Below are positions 7,033-8,526 of a DNA stretch of 8,526 bases, piece by piece. Source of the stretch: Pseudomonadota bacterium (lineage in GTDB: Bacteria > Pseudomonadota > Gammaproteobacteria > Burkholderiales > SG8-39); the NCBI GenBank assembly GCA_021825225.1, contig JAKAIH010000090.1, positions 1 to 8,526 of the forward strand, in the 5' to 3' direction. Position numbers and translations under genes: made by a program. The notes under the pieces are model-generated. The model had not been told where the DNA came from and did no database searches. It saw nothing but the letters and a program-made list of their open reading frames with translations. Position 1 is the stretch's first letter. Each line of letters begins with the position of its first letter.

Positions 7033-7060
7033 CTTGAAACCGCTCAGGTCCTCCCCATAT
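7033..7060 (+). promoter_or_regulatory. Sigma-32 heat-shock promoter for the Hsp20 gene
   Basis: CTTGAAA (7033-7039), a 13-base spacer and CCCCATAT (7053-7060) match the RpoH consensus CTTGAAA-N(11-16)-CCCCATNT at every defined position. Transcription should begin near 7067, giving a leader of about 47 bases before the ATG at 7114. The match to a small heat-shock gene is exactly what the regulon predicts. Confidence 0.9.
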
Positions 7061-7100
7061 TGAGCTTACTGGCCGCAAGGCCGCTAACCGACAATTTTGG

Positions 7101-7106
7101 AAGGAG
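7101..7106 (+). promoter_or_regulatory. Ribosome binding site AAGGAG for Hsp20
   Basis: AAGGAG lies 7 bases before ATG 7114 but only 1 base before the in-frame ATG at 7108, so 7114 is the preferred start. The in-frame TTG at 7060 lies inside the -10 box and cannot be used on this transcript. Confidence 0.85.
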
Positions 7107-7113
7107 CATGACC

Positions 7114-7542
7114 ATGGCGAATATTTCGCGGTATGAGCCTTTCGGGGACGTATTCGACGATCTTCTGAAAGGTTTCTTCGTGCGTCCGATGGCGTACGAA
7201 GGGCAGCAAGCGGTACCGGGGCGGATCAGGATCGACGTGACCGAGAAGGATGGCGCCTATGTGGTGCACGCAGAGATCCCCGGGGTGAAGAAGGAAGACA
7301 TCCAGGTCAACATCGAGGGCGACCAGGTGTCGATCAGCGCCGAGATCCGCGCCGAGAAGGATGTGAAGGAAAACGAGCGGGTGCTGCACCGGGAGCGCTA
7401 TTACGGCAAGGTCGCGCGCGCGTTCAGCCTGGGTACGGACATCGACCAGGCGGCGGCCGGCGCGAAATACGCCGACGGTGTGCTCGAGCTGACCCTGCCC
7501 AAGAAAGCGAACGCAGCCGGGCGCCAGCTGACTATCCAGTGA
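7114..7542 (+). CDS. Small heat-shock protein, Hsp20/alpha-crystallin family
   Basis: This 142-residue ATP-independent holdase binds unfolding proteins in the cytoplasm and keeps them ready for refolding. The N-terminal arm (1-35) carries YEPFGDVFDDLLKGFF, typical for the family. The alpha-crystallin domain spans about 37-131 and includes IDVTEKDGAYVVHAEIPGVKKEDI-type strands, the HRERYYGKVARAFSL segment (92-106) and the family signature A-x3-D-G-V-L (A117 to L124) followed by ELTLPK. The C-terminal tail ends with L139-T-I141, an I/L-x-I/V motif that links subunits into oligomers. It has its own sigma-32 promoter, a strong ribosome binding site and an intrinsic terminator, so it is an independent heat-inducible unit. 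Confidence 0.96.
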   Translation: MANISRYEPFGDVFDDLLKGFFVRPMAYEGQQAVPGRIRIDVTEKDGAYVVHAEIPGVKKEDIQVNIEGDQVSISAEIRAEKDVKENERVLHRERYYGKVARAFSLGTDIDQAAAGAKYADGVLELTLPKKANAAGRQLTIQ

Positions 7543-7562
7543 GCTGTTCGTCCTGAATCGGG

Positions 7563-7589
7563 AAAAGGCGGCCGCCGGCCGCCTTTTTT
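7563..7589 (+). terminator. Rho-independent terminator after Hsp20
   Basis: A perfect inverted repeat has arms 7563-7574 (AAAAGGCGGCCG) and 7576-7587 (CGGCCGCCTTTT). Allowing a loop of at least three bases, it forms an 11-pair, GC-rich stem ending in a run of six T (7584-7589). It starts 21 bases after the Hsp20 stop codon and separates the heat-shock block from argB. Confidence 0.93.
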
Positions 7590-7603
7590 CGTTGTGCGGG
7601 CGG

Positions 7604-8526
<923 letters not shown>

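Overview
This is a GC-rich, densely packed piece of a bacterial chromosome with every recognised gene on the + strand. The HslV N-terminus ([11 protein letters not shown]), the HslU N-terminus ([20 protein letters not shown]), the arginine-sensitive type of ArgB and the TAAAAT/TAGAAT -10 boxes close to start codons all suggest a betaproteobacterium. I cannot place it at genus level. No mobile element, CRISPR array, RNA gene or tRNA was seen, and no gap between genes exceeds about 110 bases.

Region 1 (1-4558) is a metal (most likely zinc) acquisition cluster. It holds the 3' part of a COG0523/CobW-type G3E GTPase with a CxCC metal site, a small secreted histidine-rich protein, a large outer-membrane beta-barrel protein with an N-terminal coiled coil, a ZnuA-type periplasmic metal-binding protein, and a ZnuB-type permease overlapping it by 4 bases. 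Together these would give an outer-membrane route, periplasmic capture, inner-membrane transport and cytoplasmic metal allocation. The ABC ATPase (ZnuC) and a Zur-type regulator are not in the window; they may lie upstream of base 1.

Region 2 (4554-7589) is a protein quality-control block: hslV-hslU (ATP-dependent protease), a PCu(A)C periplasmic copper chaperone 18 bases after hslU, and an Hsp20 small heat-shock protein. The Hsp20 gene has a near-perfect sigma-32 promoter (CTTGAAA, 13 bases, CCCCATAT). A weaker sigma-32-like element (CTTGATT, 12 bases, CCCCAAAA) precedes hslV, with its -35 overlapping the permease stop codon. A strong intrinsic terminator closes the block.

Region 3 (7604-8526) is argB, N-acetylglutamate kinase of arginine biosynthesis. 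It is open at the right edge and lacks only its last few residues.

Most of the window is core housekeeping content. The parts that deserve attention are the two uncharacterised envelope proteins in the zinc cluster, and the copper chaperone placed between two heat-shock units. I did not find evidence for a wholly new system.
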